Shown: piece by piece, positions 1 through 11,240 of the stretch | How positions within the stretch are numbered: position 1 is the first letter of the stretch | How the letters are laid out: each line of letters starts with the position of its first letter | Assembly (NCBI RefSeq): GCF_000143415.4 | Contig: NW_003314313.1 | Coordinates: 1,048,334-1,112,333 of the forward strand | Reading direction: 5' to 3' | Length of the DNA: 64,000 bases | Source of the DNA: Selaginella moellendorffii | Taxonomy: Eukaryota > Streptophyta > Lycopodiopsida > Selaginellales > Selaginellaceae | Notes under the pieces: model-generated | Databases searched by the model: none | Told to the model about the DNA's origin: nothing | What the model saw: only the letters and a program-made list of their open reading frames with translations | Translations under genes and position numbers: made by a program

Positions 1-245
1 TCCCAAGCCTTGGGTGCAACTCTTGCTTTAGGACATCAAAGGGGAAACATCATGGCCTAATGGCCCAGTATAGGTACTCTTACTCCCCCACTTCCATCCC
101 GAGGGAAAAGTTTAATCCCCTAGGAAAGGTGAGGATTAATGAGCCGCAATATACTCAAATGGGGTAACACTCCACATGAGTTGGGAGCACTGTAATCGGT
201 TTCCCTTCCGGGAATGGGAGCTGCTCTTGAGCACTTCTTTGGATG
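1..245 (-). repeat. Inverted fragment resembling the LTR-like repeat at 9.8-10.0 kb
   Basis: Read on the + strand, this stretch resembles the reverse complement of about 9,840-10,030. The order of landmarks is kept: a 'ggtactct..cccccactt' block, a 'gagccgca/gagccacg' block, 'ttgggagca' followed by a 'tcg' tract, and a final 'gagcacttc/gaacacttc'. The match is gapped and was judged by eye only, so this may be an older copy of the same LTR family in the opposite orientation, cut by the window edge. Confidence 0.3.
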
Positions 246-394
246 GCCCTTCTGGCACCACCTGAGTCCATGCTCACTCCCACCCAATGCCCCTAAGCCC
301 CAGCCTCAACCCCAAGTCAATTTGGAAGCACCACTGTTCAAGATTGGTTTCTAAACCTCACTATCCCTATTATACTTTTGGAACCCCCTATAGC

Positions 395-925
395 CCCCCC
401 TCCCCCTGGGAGACACATGCTTTGGGCTTTCACCCCGACCTGTATTAGTATTTGGATTTGGTCTCAAACTCGATCTTAGACTCAATCTTGAACTCGATCT
501 CGGACTCGGTTTCGGACTCAATCTCAGACTCGATCTTGGACTCGGTCTCAGACTAGAGCTTGGACTCGATTTTACACCCGATCTCAGACTTGGTCCCAGT
601 GGATATATCAGCATACTCTTTGATCTATAGAATAAAACCTTTATAGAACAAAGAGTATTTGATTGATTGAGTTGGAGACTGAGTTTGAAACTGAGTCCAA
701 GATCTGAGATTGGGTCTGAGACCGAGCCTAAGATCAAGTCTCGGACTCGATCTTGAACTCGGTCTCGAACTTTGTCTTAGAGTCAGTCTCGGACTCGATC
801 TCAAACTCGGTCTCATTTATCATTTCTGTCATGTTTTTGGGGATCCTTTAGCGTACAACACCTTAGGAAGTTGATTCCTTACAACTTCACCACCCATAAA
901 AGAAGTTTGATGCCCACATCAAATG
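395..925. repeat. Dispersed repeat A with 12-base minisatellite-like array
   Basis: A leader (C-run, then 'ctttgggctttcacc' and 'ctgtattagtatt') is followed at about 450-820 by a degenerate array of 12-base units built on 'ctcggactcgat'. A tail around 875-925 contains 'accacccataaa', then 'gaagtttgatg' and 'atcaaatg'. The same leader, array type and tail recur at 5,612-6,275, so the array is part of a mobile or otherwise dispersed unit. Open frames across it (Ser/Arg/Leu-rich on the minus strand) come from the repeat period. Confidence 0.7.
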
Positions 926-946
926 TCTTTTTTTAATCCTATGACT

Positions 947-1115
947 TGTTGACTATGTCTTTGGGGGCATCCCCCTGCTTAGCAATGTGCGTAAGTTAGC
1001 CTCTCCGGCCAAGAGCCCATAACAACGGAGTATAAGTGTCTCTATACCCCTCCCCTTACCATGCCCTAGTATAGGGTTGGGATTTGAACCTAGTCCTGCT
1101 TTACTAAAAGGTTGG
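947..1115. repeat. Dispersed repeat R, copy 1
   Basis: The block runs 'gactatg..ggggcatcccc', 'aagttagcc', 'ccataacaac', then 'accatgccctagt' and a 'ggttgggatt' phrase. Related blocks lie at 7,366-7,475 and 7,556-7,706. It follows repeat A directly, so R and A may be parts of one larger element. It has no coding potential that I recognise. Confidence 0.6.
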
Positions 1116-1667
1116 GATTCAAACCCAACCTTTGTAGAATATGTTTACATATTTAATATCCATATGGGGAGTTGGGTGTCTATGCTTAGTCAACTTAACT
1201 AACCCATGCTAATTAGCTTACCGTCAGAACATATGATATTGCTCAATTTCTCAATTAGATTATTGAATTTTGCATAAGTACATAGAGTTTTACCTTGCAA
1301 AAATTCCTCCACTAGATCTTGTGTATTCACTAACTTCTCCTTCGGTTCCTATGTTATTTCGCAGTGTGGAAATTTTGTCCACTTCACATAAAACTCCCTC
1401 ACCTCACGTTTTTGTCATTTACTCTTATACGCATTGAAGATGGCCTCGACTTTGTATTCCTCTTCCCCTTAGATAACCTAGAGTAATTCCTACGGTTATA
1501 TCCTTTTAAAATGAAATTAAAAATATCAAGAGAGAGGTAGGTTATGTGACTAGTTAATAGTAACTATCCCATAACTAAACATTTCACCATGCATATAAAC
1601 TGCCAAAACTAATTTACGTATACTACCCCAAACCCAAGGACCAATATAAGCTCATGAATTTGAATTT
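1116..1667. other. AT-rich, nothing recognised
   Basis: AT-rich sequence with short open frames only. I see no gene, tRNA or recognisable repeat here. Confidence 0.5.
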
Positions 1668-2340
1668 CCCAACTTAGTACTAGGACGCTTAACCTTAAAT
1701 ATCCCAAAACCCTTAACTAATTAAAAGAAAAGGTGCACTTTTGTTCATGGGTCTTTTCCCATTATATTTAAACCTCAATAGATTGCCTCTTGAGTTGTTC
1801 TCTAAATCGTTTTTTGAGTCGTTCTCTGTCAATCCACCACACTTTTCTGGGAGGTCACTCAACCTAGTACTATTCAAACTTAATGATACTTAACCCCAAA
1901 TATCCCAAAATTTTTAACCAATTGAAACAAGGGATGCAATTTTGTTTATGGGCATTTTCCCACTATATTTGAATCCCTATGGATCGTCTTTCAAGACGTT
2001 TTCTTTAGTTATTTATAATCCATTACACTTTTCTACAAATTCACGCTTTTGTGAATGGAAATTGAGAGTTACAACTCTCTCTCAAGCCTCAGTCTTACAA
2101 ATTGAACATATAGTGGGATTCTCTTAACCAACCAACAAAATCAAACTCAAAACCCCTCTAATACCAAATGTAAGTTCCTGAATATAAACTTCTCGAGAGG
2201 TCATCCAACTTAGTATTATTTAAACCCAAAAATATTTAACCCCAAGTACCCCAAAATCCTTAACTGATTGAAAAAAAAAGTGCACTCTTGTTCATGTGTC
2301 ATTTTCCTTTATATTTTAACCTTAATAGATTATCTTTTAA
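1668..2340. repeat. Three direct copies of a diverged repeat
   Basis: Three blocks beginning at about 1,670, 1,861 and 2,209 share the same succession of phrases: 'cttagtact', then 'aacc..aaatatcccaaaa', 'cttaac..attgaaa', 'tgcac/tgcaattttgttcatggg', 'ttttccc..tatattt' and 'aatagattgtctttt'. Spacing is about 190 and 350 bases, so units two and three are separated by unrelated sequence. No coding content is evident. Confidence 0.6.
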
Positions 2341-4670
2341 ATCATTCTTTTTGGTTGCTTACAACAAAGAAATGGATAATATCAAAGTCATAAATAAAGA
2401 TATCTTAGAGACAATAAAGTATTAGTAAATAAATCTTAAATTAGAACACAAAAGTATTTCAATTAAATTATCATCTAATAAACTAAGATTATGGGATAAG
2501 AACCACCAAGATCATCATAATTTAAAGGCATAGGATTAAGTATTTCAAATTCAATAATAAAACTTAACTACCAAAGATTGCAAACAATTTATAAAAGATA
2601 ACTCAAAGAACATAAAATATTAACTATAAAAAAAGTAAAATTCTCATGAATGTATTATCTAAAGGAAATAACATCCCAACCTATCAAAAATAACATTATC
2701 AACAATTAATATATCATTTAGTATATCATTAAAATGTTTCTGATGCTTACTTAAACAACTCTAATTCTTTTGTATTGTTGACTGGGATCTATTCAAATTA
2801 GTTGGTGCAATACTTTGCGTGAATGGGTGTTTACTTACTTTTGCAATATTCATTTAAAAGATCAATCCAAAGTAAACCACAAAGAATATATAGTAATGCA
2901 AAAAGCCAAAAATTATCAAAATAATAAGTAATCATCATGAAAGATAAGCAATCATTCCATTAAAAGAGATGCACAATTATCATTAAAGAGCAATTTACGA
3001 TCCTGAAAAATAGCAAATCATTCAACTTCAATAATAATCAAGGAAGACCTCTGATAAGAAAAGTCAACTATCCTAAATGATAGTCAATTATCACTAATGA
3101 TTGTTAAATGTGAGAACTCACTTAAACATTATAACTAATGAGGCAAAATGCCTCCCCCGATAACTGCAAATAAATTGAAGAATGAATATGGAAACTCAAA
3201 AAACCAAATGCTCACAAAAGTTTATAATCAAGTCTTGAATAACCATGACTACATATCTTACATAACTAATTTCAATATCAGAGAAGAAATCATGGTATAA
3301 CTGACAATATCCCTTGACACATCCATAAGTTAAACTTTATAAAGTAAAACTAATAAAGAGCATATTTGCATCAAACCAAAAGCCAAGTATATCGAAGTTA
3401 TACTCATAAGTGATCACTAGACCGACCTTCTATGAATTCATATATCATATCAAGCATAACTTATTTAATAATAAATGCAATAAGAATTATCAATGATCGA
3501 TATAATCTCAATAAAGAATCAATAACTCAAATCAATGACTAACTCTTTCTCTTACAAAGCTAATATAGTCCATGACTAAATCACTTTTCAAAAAAAAAAT
3601 AAAAATTCAATTCTTACTAAACAACTTTATCTAGAAAATAGTTAACTCAACTTGCCACTCAGTTCATTTAATTGTTAATATAGTTGTTAACTAACAAATG
3701 CATAAATGTCAATAACACAAAAGTACAACTAAATCACTAACATTATTTGCATTGAGACTAGTGAAACAAAATGTTAATCTTCAATAAACCTAGTTGATCC
3801 CTAACCATTTGAATTACCATAGATGAAATATCTAACTTATTTAATATGCCCATAGAAAAACATCTCATCTTACTATAATCTTTAACAATGTCAATATCAA
3901 GGCATCACTTCAATGCTATAACACTAGAGTAAAATTATAAGAAAACAAGAGTAAATCACCACTCAATACTTTCTAATAACGAAGCTAATTAAGGTCGAAG
4001 ATACTTTATTTAGCATATGAAACTAAACCTATAACAATACTTAGCCATATATCACACATCATCAAGGAATGAACCATTACATCCTAAACTTAATGCAATC
4101 CAATACTATAGACTCAATGCAACTAAATAACATCAATAAAGGTGGAATTAACATACCAATATGGAAAACCATGTAAGGCTAATGATACAATCCTTAGCAA
4201 TACCATTCAGTAAAGTAAGCTTACCACCACTAAATCATCATTGAGCTAAATAAAATATTGACAGTTCTCAAAGAAATCTACAAGCAATCATTAGTTGCAA
4301 AGCAACCAATAATTCTTTAACTCATGTTCATAAGACAAACTTATGTATGAATCCAATTAAATAATATTAAGCACATGTCTAACCAATAGGTTTGAGCATC
4401 ATTGAAGAGGCTAGCTATGCATAATCAACACTCAACTGAAACTTAAGTGAAGACCATGAGATGCACTTATATAGTACATAACCTCCTAATGGACAATGCT
4501 ACAATATAAGTACCAACATCTCAACCATAACCAACTAGGTTCAAAATCATTATCCTCAATCAAGGCGTAGAGCCACCAAGACCAAGTCAAAATTAATGAG
4601 AGTTCATTACTCTCATAAAATCTAACAAAATGTAAAATACAACCTACCACCAAGCATAATGCTATAAAGA
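2341..4670. other. Very AT-rich stretch, nothing recognised
   Basis: Over 2.3 kb of A-rich sequence with stop codons in all frames and no long open frame. I see no tRNA or gene. It ends where the LTR-like repeat at 4,671 starts. Confidence 0.5.
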
Positions 4671-5082
4671 AAAAAAGACTTGGTGGGGACTATAAAAGGG
4701 ATATTGGGGAAGGCTATACTCTATGTTTACAAGCATCCTAAGGAATGGATTTAGGATGATTCCTCATGGATGGATGGCCCAGTTTTTGAGAGACATGACT
4801 GTGATACAGGTGATGTTAGACCACCGATGTGACCAAGGTGAATGGGCATAGCCTTAGTGTAACAGGCTAATATATCAGTGATACTTTGGGGTGTTGACCA
4901 TAGGATTGAACACATGGAGCACTTAGATGAAGTGCAAAGGTTGAGTGGCATGGATGCCATTCTTGGGGATAGCAAGCCCCAAGTCCTGAATACGACTTAT
5001 AGAGGTTGTGAGTGAGACTCCTCCAAGTGGTTGGAGGTGTGGTTAAGTGACTAAAGTAGAATGAAAAATTTAGTCGCTTACA
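4671..5082 (+). mobile_element. LTR-like direct repeat (left copy, 5' LTR remnant)
   Basis: About 410 bases closely similar to 10,198-10,611 in the same orientation. It contains a TATA-like 'actataaaaggg' near its start and ends in '..cttaca'. The following bases (5,083-5,100) read 'atttagtatcggaactg', which resembles a plant initiator-Met primer binding site (family pattern TGGTATCAGAGC). This is the arrangement expected of a 5' LTR. The upstream part present in the right copy is missing, so this LTR looks truncated. Confidence 0.55.
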
Positions 5083-5100
5083 ATTTAGTATCGGAACTGT
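5083..5100 (+). promoter_or_regulatory. Degenerate primer-binding-site-like sequence
   Basis: It sits one base after the end of the left LTR-like repeat and reads 'tagtatcggaactg', close to the initiator-tRNA-Met primer site of plant LTR retrotransposons but with substitutions. It supports plus-strand orientation of the element spanning 4.7-10.6 kb. Confidence 0.4.
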
Positions 5101-5611
5101 TCCTTAATTTGACTTTTATCGGTGCTCAAGTATATCACCACTTGTATTAGCATTGGAAGGTTCGAGGAATGGGTCTATCTTTAAAGAGTAGCAGGTTAGA
5201 AGGACATGGCTCTCCACTACAGTTTATGTGTGAATTTGTAGGCAAGGTGGTGGATAGAAAAGGGCTAATAAAAGAACGACTTTAGGATCTTCAGAACAGT
5301 ATAAAGTTTTCCTCAGAGAGTTGACTATGTGATTCAAATAAGCATTTAACTTAGCAAACTGGCTAATATAGTCGTGGTAAACAACTATAGTTAAGATCAC
5401 GGAGAAGATAAAGGCTCCAAAAAATAATAAAGGAGTTGCAAGATTATCATCCTCATATAGTTGAAATTGGTGCTCATGAATTTGATACCAGAATGAATGA
5501 CCGTGGGAAATCAAATATGGAAGAGGACAAGTCTTTGAAATGGTAACCGGAGTTACCCTTAATAAATGCTAAAACAACCCAAAAGATTAGGGGTGTACTT
5601 AAAGGATGAGT

Positions 5612-6275
5612 TGGTAGCCCCCCCCTCCCCCCGGGGACGATCGCTTTGGGCTTTCACCTAACAGTCTGTATTGGTATTCAGATTCGAATTCGGATTTGAA
5701 TTCAGACTCGGACTCGGTCTCGATCTTGGTTCCATCTCAAACTCCATCTCGAGTCCATCTCGAACTCCATCTCGGGTCCATCTTGGACTCCATCTTAGGT
5801 CCATCTTAGACTCCATCACAAATTCCATCTTGGGTCCATTTTGGACTCCATCTCGGGTCCATTTCGGACTCTATCTTGGGTCTATCTCGAACTCCATCTC
5901 GGACTTCATCTCAGGTCCATCTCAGACTCCATATAGGACTCCATCTCAAGTCCATCTCAAACTCCATTTTGGGTTCATCTCAGACTCCATCTCAGACTCT
6001 TCCACGTGTCATGTGTTGGTCCTTTTGTGTCCCTTTTTCTAGAGACTTGCTTATTACTTGCTTCGTGCTTATTCTTCGAGCCCTTCATTGGGAGTTCCAC
6101 TCCCGCTCTCAACTTTTTGAGTTCGAGCTTTTAGTCCAAAAGTGTTATATTCATTTGGCTTTTGCCTCAGCCAATACCACGTGGCATCCTTTTGACTCCC
6201 CTTTGGGATATAAGAATTTTGTGTCTCACAACTCCACCACCCATAAACGAAGTTCGATGTCCTTATCGAATGATA
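5612..6275. repeat. Dispersed repeat A, second copy, with 12-base array
   Basis: It has the same leader as the copy at 395 (C-run, 'gctttgggctttcacc', 'ctgtattggtatt'), then an array at about 5,680-6,005 of 12-base units, here mostly 'ggactccatctc' with frequent 'gggtccat' variants. The same tail follows at 6,225-6,275 ('accacccataaacgaag', 'ttatcgaatg'). The two arrays have drifted to different consensus units while their flanks stayed recognisable, which points to array turnover inside a shared element. Confidence 0.7.
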
Positions 6276-7365
6276 AACCATTTTATAAGGTAACACTAAC
6301 ATATATTACCCTTTCCATCTTTGGCACTTAGCTAATATTCGTCAATGGTTTGACATTGAAAGTTCACCATGCCTTATCCATCTTTTAAGGAGTATAGCCT
6401 CTTCAACTGAAAGACTAATTTGACCACTTGTGTTGGTTCTCTTTTTTTATTAGTTTAATTCTCACTAAACCCATTAGAGACACCTTCTTTATTTTAGTCC
6501 CACTACTCATTCTCAAGTAGTCTCAATTTCCATCAATATAACTTTTGCACTTTGGACTTTTAATTTTGAGTTCTCAAACTCAATTTCTTGGGTCTTTTTG
6601 ACACCTTGCATTACATATATTGTGCAACTCCACTTCCCCATCCTAGGAATTTCTCTATTTGAGGGCACCATCATCCTTTTTTCTATTTCATACCATCTTT
6701 GGCACTAAATTCCAGTTGTTAAAGATGTTTATAGCCCTATCATTTCGTTACTTTATTGCTCCCTCCTTTAGAGTTTCCACTTTCGCCAAATTGAAGCAAT
6801 TGAGAATCCATCATTGGAAACACATTGTCTTTCCCACAATTCGTTAGCATCCAACATATTAGTGTTCTTGGCCTAACTTTGCCATTTGGATTCTGTCCCA
6901 CGATTCCTATAGCTTTTTTCTTAACCACTAGTTTTTTGCTACTATCCTTTGATTGTTGCACTTAGTAATATAAGATCATTACCTCCATTCTCAAGGTATT
7001 GTTTCGGTTCCATAGCAAAGATTTTGCTTTGCCAAATCCAGAAGGTGTTCACCTCTAATACATCTCTTTAGCATTTTCTATTGTAGGTTTTATCTACAGC
7101 CCTCTTATAGGTCTTATAGAGATTACTTTCTTCGGACTCACTATGCTATACAGTTTATTTCCCTTATGTGTTCTTCCCACTTGGTCACCTTAACCAAGCC
7201 ACACCATCATTAATAGTTTAAATCAACATTTTGAACTAGAAACTTTATTCCTTAGTCTCATAAAGATTTTGTTCTTGTTTAAGCTATAAGATCACTTAGT
7301 GATTTAGCCTTGACACCTTAACAAGTTTGCCAATAGATATTAAATCTTCCAGACCTTTAAGTTGT

Positions 7366-7475
7366 TGACCATGACCCTAGGGGCATCCCCCGCACTTGGC
7401 AGTGCACTCAAGTTAGCCCTTTCAGCCAAGGGTCTATAACAACTGAGACTGAGTGACCCTATCTCATTCATCATG
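7366..7475. repeat. Dispersed repeat R, copy 2
   Basis: Reads 'gttgaccatgaccctagg', 'ggcatcccccgcacttggca', 'caagttagcc', 'ctataacaactgag'. It matches the block at 947-1,060 phrase by phrase. Confidence 0.6.
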
Positions 7476-7555
7476 TCCTTAGTGCCATTTGCACCAAAGT
7501 GTTCAAATTAGATATACCGAGCTTTCACACTAAATAATCTAACTGTGCATCACAA

Positions 7556-7706
7556 CTCCAGGGCATCCCCAGCTTGGCAGTGTGCCCAAGCCAGTTTCCT
7601 TATTGAGAGTCCATGACCACCGAAAAATGAGTGTCCTCATATTCCAACCCATCACCACGCCCTAGTGAATTAGAACTCGAACCCAAGCACTAGAGGGTTG
7701 GGACTC
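7556..7706. repeat. Dispersed repeat R, copy 3
   Basis: Reads 'ccagggcatccccagcttgg', 'cagtgtgcccaag', 'gagtccatgaccaccg', then 'caccacgccctagtgaatt'. It is a third diverged copy, only 80 bases after copy 2 and in the same orientation. Confidence 0.55.
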
Positions 7707-9689
7707 AAACCCAACCTCCGTATATGCATCTAAAGAAGGCATCACCCAAGATGCTTGGTGTGACTCCCTATGCTAATGCACTAACATATATTTAAAGCAC
7801 GCTATAAATCACAGCTTAGAAACTTAGTTCCTCTACACTGCTAAATCCTCTCACTTGAAAAGTCTGTGATCATGCATGGACTCCTCCATACTTAGCCCCA
7901 TGGGCCACCCCTTTTGAAATTAGCACCTTCAACTAGGGTATTTGTTCCCCTAATTTGCCAATCTCACCTAACAAGTCATCCGATCACTGTAACATAGTTC
8001 ATGCATAAGCATGAAAATCCTTAACCATTGGCCTTTGTTCAAAGCCATCCCTTTGAACACTTGGGAACTACTTCCCTAACCTTGATAGCTTCTCCTCATA
8101 GCAAGCTTCAAGACCATACTTCTGTTGCTCCACTTTGATTTTGCATGCTCTATGAACCATTTACACTTGGCTTTCTAAGTACTTATCTACCTAGAATTGT
8201 CTTTGGGAACTTTCAAGGAACTCTATTCTTTAGCTTGTTAGTGCCTCTCTTTTTTGCAAGTTTTCTAATTACCATATGGTCTAACATGGATAATTCCATA
8301 TTTCAGACTCTCCATGGCATCACGGTTGCTAAAAACAATTTGCTGGAGCCCCCACTTGATTCTCTATTGCCAATTTACATAACCACCTATAATTATGCCT
8401 TTCGATTCCTATGGTTTGGTTCATCTCTTTACTACTTATTTTTTGGCCTTATACATTTCCTTCGGTTATTCTCCTCCAGACTAGGAGGATAACTTTACAC
8501 TTTCCACCATGCTTTACCAAGTATTCATAGAGATGAACCTACCTGATAGCATAAGGAGTGGTTCCTCAATCTGGGTATGCTCACCTTGTAATCCCACACA
8601 TCGGAATTAACATTATTACTTATGAGCCTTTATATGCCCATCACTAACCTTGCCAAAATCCCTTTTTGGCTTTATCTAATTCGGGTAGACGGACTTCTCT
8701 TATCTCCGCAACCTTGGACATTTGGATAGCACCTTCTATTCATCATTCTCTAGGGACGTAGTCCCTTAGGCCTTATTTAATGCCCTCATGACATCAAACA
8801 CCACTTTCTTGTGTTTTAGAGTGTTTAGGTGTCCCAATAATAGCCTTATTTGATAATAAGTATTCCTTTTTTCAACATTGACTTACTATATCACAACATA
8901 AACAATTTATCCCCCATAAGGGTATATCTAACTTCTTTATCCCAATAAGAAGTTTTGGGTAATTACTTCTACCAGCTTAATTAATTATTTTGCACCTTTT
9001 GCTTAGTTGCTTCATAATTGTCAAGTCCTACAATTCATTGTTAGCACTTCCACACCTTCATCATTATTTGGGTCACCACACTCCAACCATATGCCTTTCA
9101 ACTTAGGCTATACCATTTCCATTAGGATTCCTTTGGGAGAAGGTTTTCATGAACCTGCCAACTTGACCTTAAGCCATCACGCTTTGGCACATTCGGTGTC
9201 TCCATTGGCTTTACAACCCTACCCTTACAACATTTACCATTTGTGTTTGGGTCTTTGCCAAGACCAAAGTAGTCATTTCTCATGCTAATTATCAGTTAGC
9301 ACTGCATTATAGTGTTCACACACAACTTTGTGACAAAATTGCTTTCTTCTGGGAACACCATTCCCACGACTTTAGTATAGCACATTCTACAGCACACCTC
9401 AGTCCAAATGCTTCCACCAGTTCTTTAAAACCATTCTTTGACTCCACTTGAATCATCTAGCTTTTTTGGACTTCACTAATCTAACGACCTATAAAGTTTC
9501 ATTTTTGAGGTGCTAGCTCATCAAAATACAACTTCTTGTATTCATGTCCTACATATAAGGATTATTCTTGCAAGTGTTTCTCCAATATTTGATTATTCTT
9601 TGTTCCATATGAGTTACCTTTACCCCTTCGGACTATTTGTCTATGTAATAAGAATGTAGAGGGTTCCAAAAGTATAGTAAGGAGAGTGT

Positions 9690-10611
9690 GGGGGTTAGAT
9701 TCTAGTGGAGCCAATTTGGCCAAGAAAGGCTAATTTGGCCCAGGAAGGCCATACTCAACTGTTGGGTGATAAGATAACTATTGGGAAGTCCAAGGCTAGA
9801 GTGAATATATACCGATAAGTGAAATAGTTTGGTGAAGTGTTCAAAAGCTAGCTTTAGTTCCCCCAGGAGATCGAATGATCGATGCTCCCAATCTAAGCAT
9901 AGGTGGCACTACCTACTTGGATACCTAGCGTGGCTCAATAGAACCTTGCTCTAATCCCATAACTGTAGCACCCAAAGGTGGAAAGTGGGGAGAGTACCCA
10001 TAAAGCTTGTGTAAGGCCATGGTATTTCGAAATGTTATCCCAAAGTCCCAGACTGTGAAAAGGAAGAGGAGCAGTCCTCTAGTGTAATGATCAAAAATAC
10101 AATCATGTGGTGAGAAAGTCCTAAAGGATAATAAGATTTAATAGTCAGGCTTGTAGGCCTTGTCCTAGTGGTAGTGTTGGTGAATACAACCATGGACAAA
10201 AAAAGGACTTAGTGGGGACTATAAAAGGGATATTGGGGAAGGTTGTACCCCATGTTTGCAGGCATCATAAGGAGTGGATCTGGGATGATCATTCATGGAT
10301 GGATGCCCTAATTTTTGAGAGATAGAACTGTGATGTAGGTGGTGTTAGACCACTGGTGTGATCAAGGTGAATGGGCATGGCCTTAGCATAATGGGCTGAT
10401 ATATCGGTGGTACCTTGGGGTGTTGACCATGGGATTAGACACATGGAGCACTTGGACCAAGTGTAAATGTTGAGTGGTATGGATGCCATTCTTGGGGATA
10501 GCAAGCCCCAAGTTTGGAATAAGACTTATGAAGGTTGTGAATGAGATTCCTTCAAGTGGTTGGAAGTGTGGTTAAGTGACTAAAGTAGAATGGAAAATTT
10601 AGCCGCCTACA
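9690..10611 (+). mobile_element. LTR-like repeat (right copy, 3' LTR candidate)
   Basis: The last 414 bases (10,198-10,611) match 4,671-5,082, including the 'actataaaaggg' TATA-like motif and the 'cctaca' end. The portion from about 9,690 to 10,197 has no counterpart beside the left copy but resembles the inverted sequence at 1-245. It follows a polypurine-like tract. The exact left boundary is uncertain. Confidence 0.45.
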
Positions 10612-10939
10612 AATAACAAGGGTATTTTGGTAGATATGGTAAGTTATTATGTAGCAAGTATTAAAGGACTAAACTTAATATTGCAAGGGTTTCTAACACT
10701 AGCAAGTGGCAAGTTAATATATGAGTTTTTCATATTGAGCTGAGTATGCTTAATAAAAAACACAAAAAGTTTTTACTTTATGTTTATCTGGCATAAGTAC
10801 ATACATGATAACAAGTTTCTCAACTAGTTAAGTTAGAGACTAATAAATGGTTTAGCAATACTGACTTACCATCGTGGCAACAAAGAAAGAATATCTGAAA
10901 AGACTCACTGACAAGTAACTTTTGAAGGAGTATATTGTT

Positions 10940-11240
10940 TTACTATGAAGATGAATAGAAAAGAAAAAGAAAATCAAAAGAGAAAGAACAAAAAAAGCTA
11001 TAAGACCTAGACAATGCAAAAGCTAGATCTAAATAATAAATCATAATTCTAAGCACTCTTCAAGGATAATATAAATTACCCCTCACCTCCACCAATATAA
11101 GTGCATGGAATATAAAAATGAAATATATAAATGTGTGTATATGATTAGCCTAGCCTATATACAAGAGCAAATTATCTGGATTTAAACAAATCCAATGGGT
11201 ATTAAAATCCCACTATGCTAATTATAGTATACAGTTAATA
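10940..11240 (-). mobile_element. Relic of the gypsy family found at 54-59 kb (5' leader plus LTR)
   Basis: At 11,005-11,030 the sequence 'ctagacaatgcaaaagctag' is shared with the leader upstream of gag in the element at 54,178-58,934. At about 11,100-11,240 it resembles that element's LTR: shared phrases are 'tatatacaagagc/tatatacaggagc', 'ggat..aaaccaatccaa..gg', 'aaaatcccacta' and 'taatatac'. The order (leader left, LTR right) fits the 5' end of a minus-strand element. The gag-pol body is gone. Confidence 0.55.

Larger units (their letters stand above)
5101..9689 (+). mobile_element. Decayed internal region between LTR-like repeats
   Basis: The 4.6 kb between the two LTR-like repeats has no intact gag or pol frame; all frames are broken within about 120 codons. 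Repeat A2 (5,612-6,275) and two copies of repeat R (7,366-7,475 and 7,556-7,706) lie inside, suggesting nested insertion. A purine-rich tract near 9,675-9,693 ('aaggagagtgtggggg') is a plausible polypurine tract just before the right LTR. I cannot assign the family. Confidence 0.35.

Noticed and set aside
351-816. Ser/Arg/Leu-rich minus-strand frames resembling an SR protein
   Set aside because: They are produced by the 12-base array, whose period is a multiple of three. No domain or start context.
430-820. Possible CRISPR-like array
   Set aside because: Units are contiguous and 12 bases long with no spacers; the setting is a plant nuclear genome.
8145-8492. 115-codon hydrophobic plus-strand frame in repeat DNA
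   Set aside because: AT-rich frame inside a decayed element with no neighbouring exon, promoter or family match; it is likely chance.
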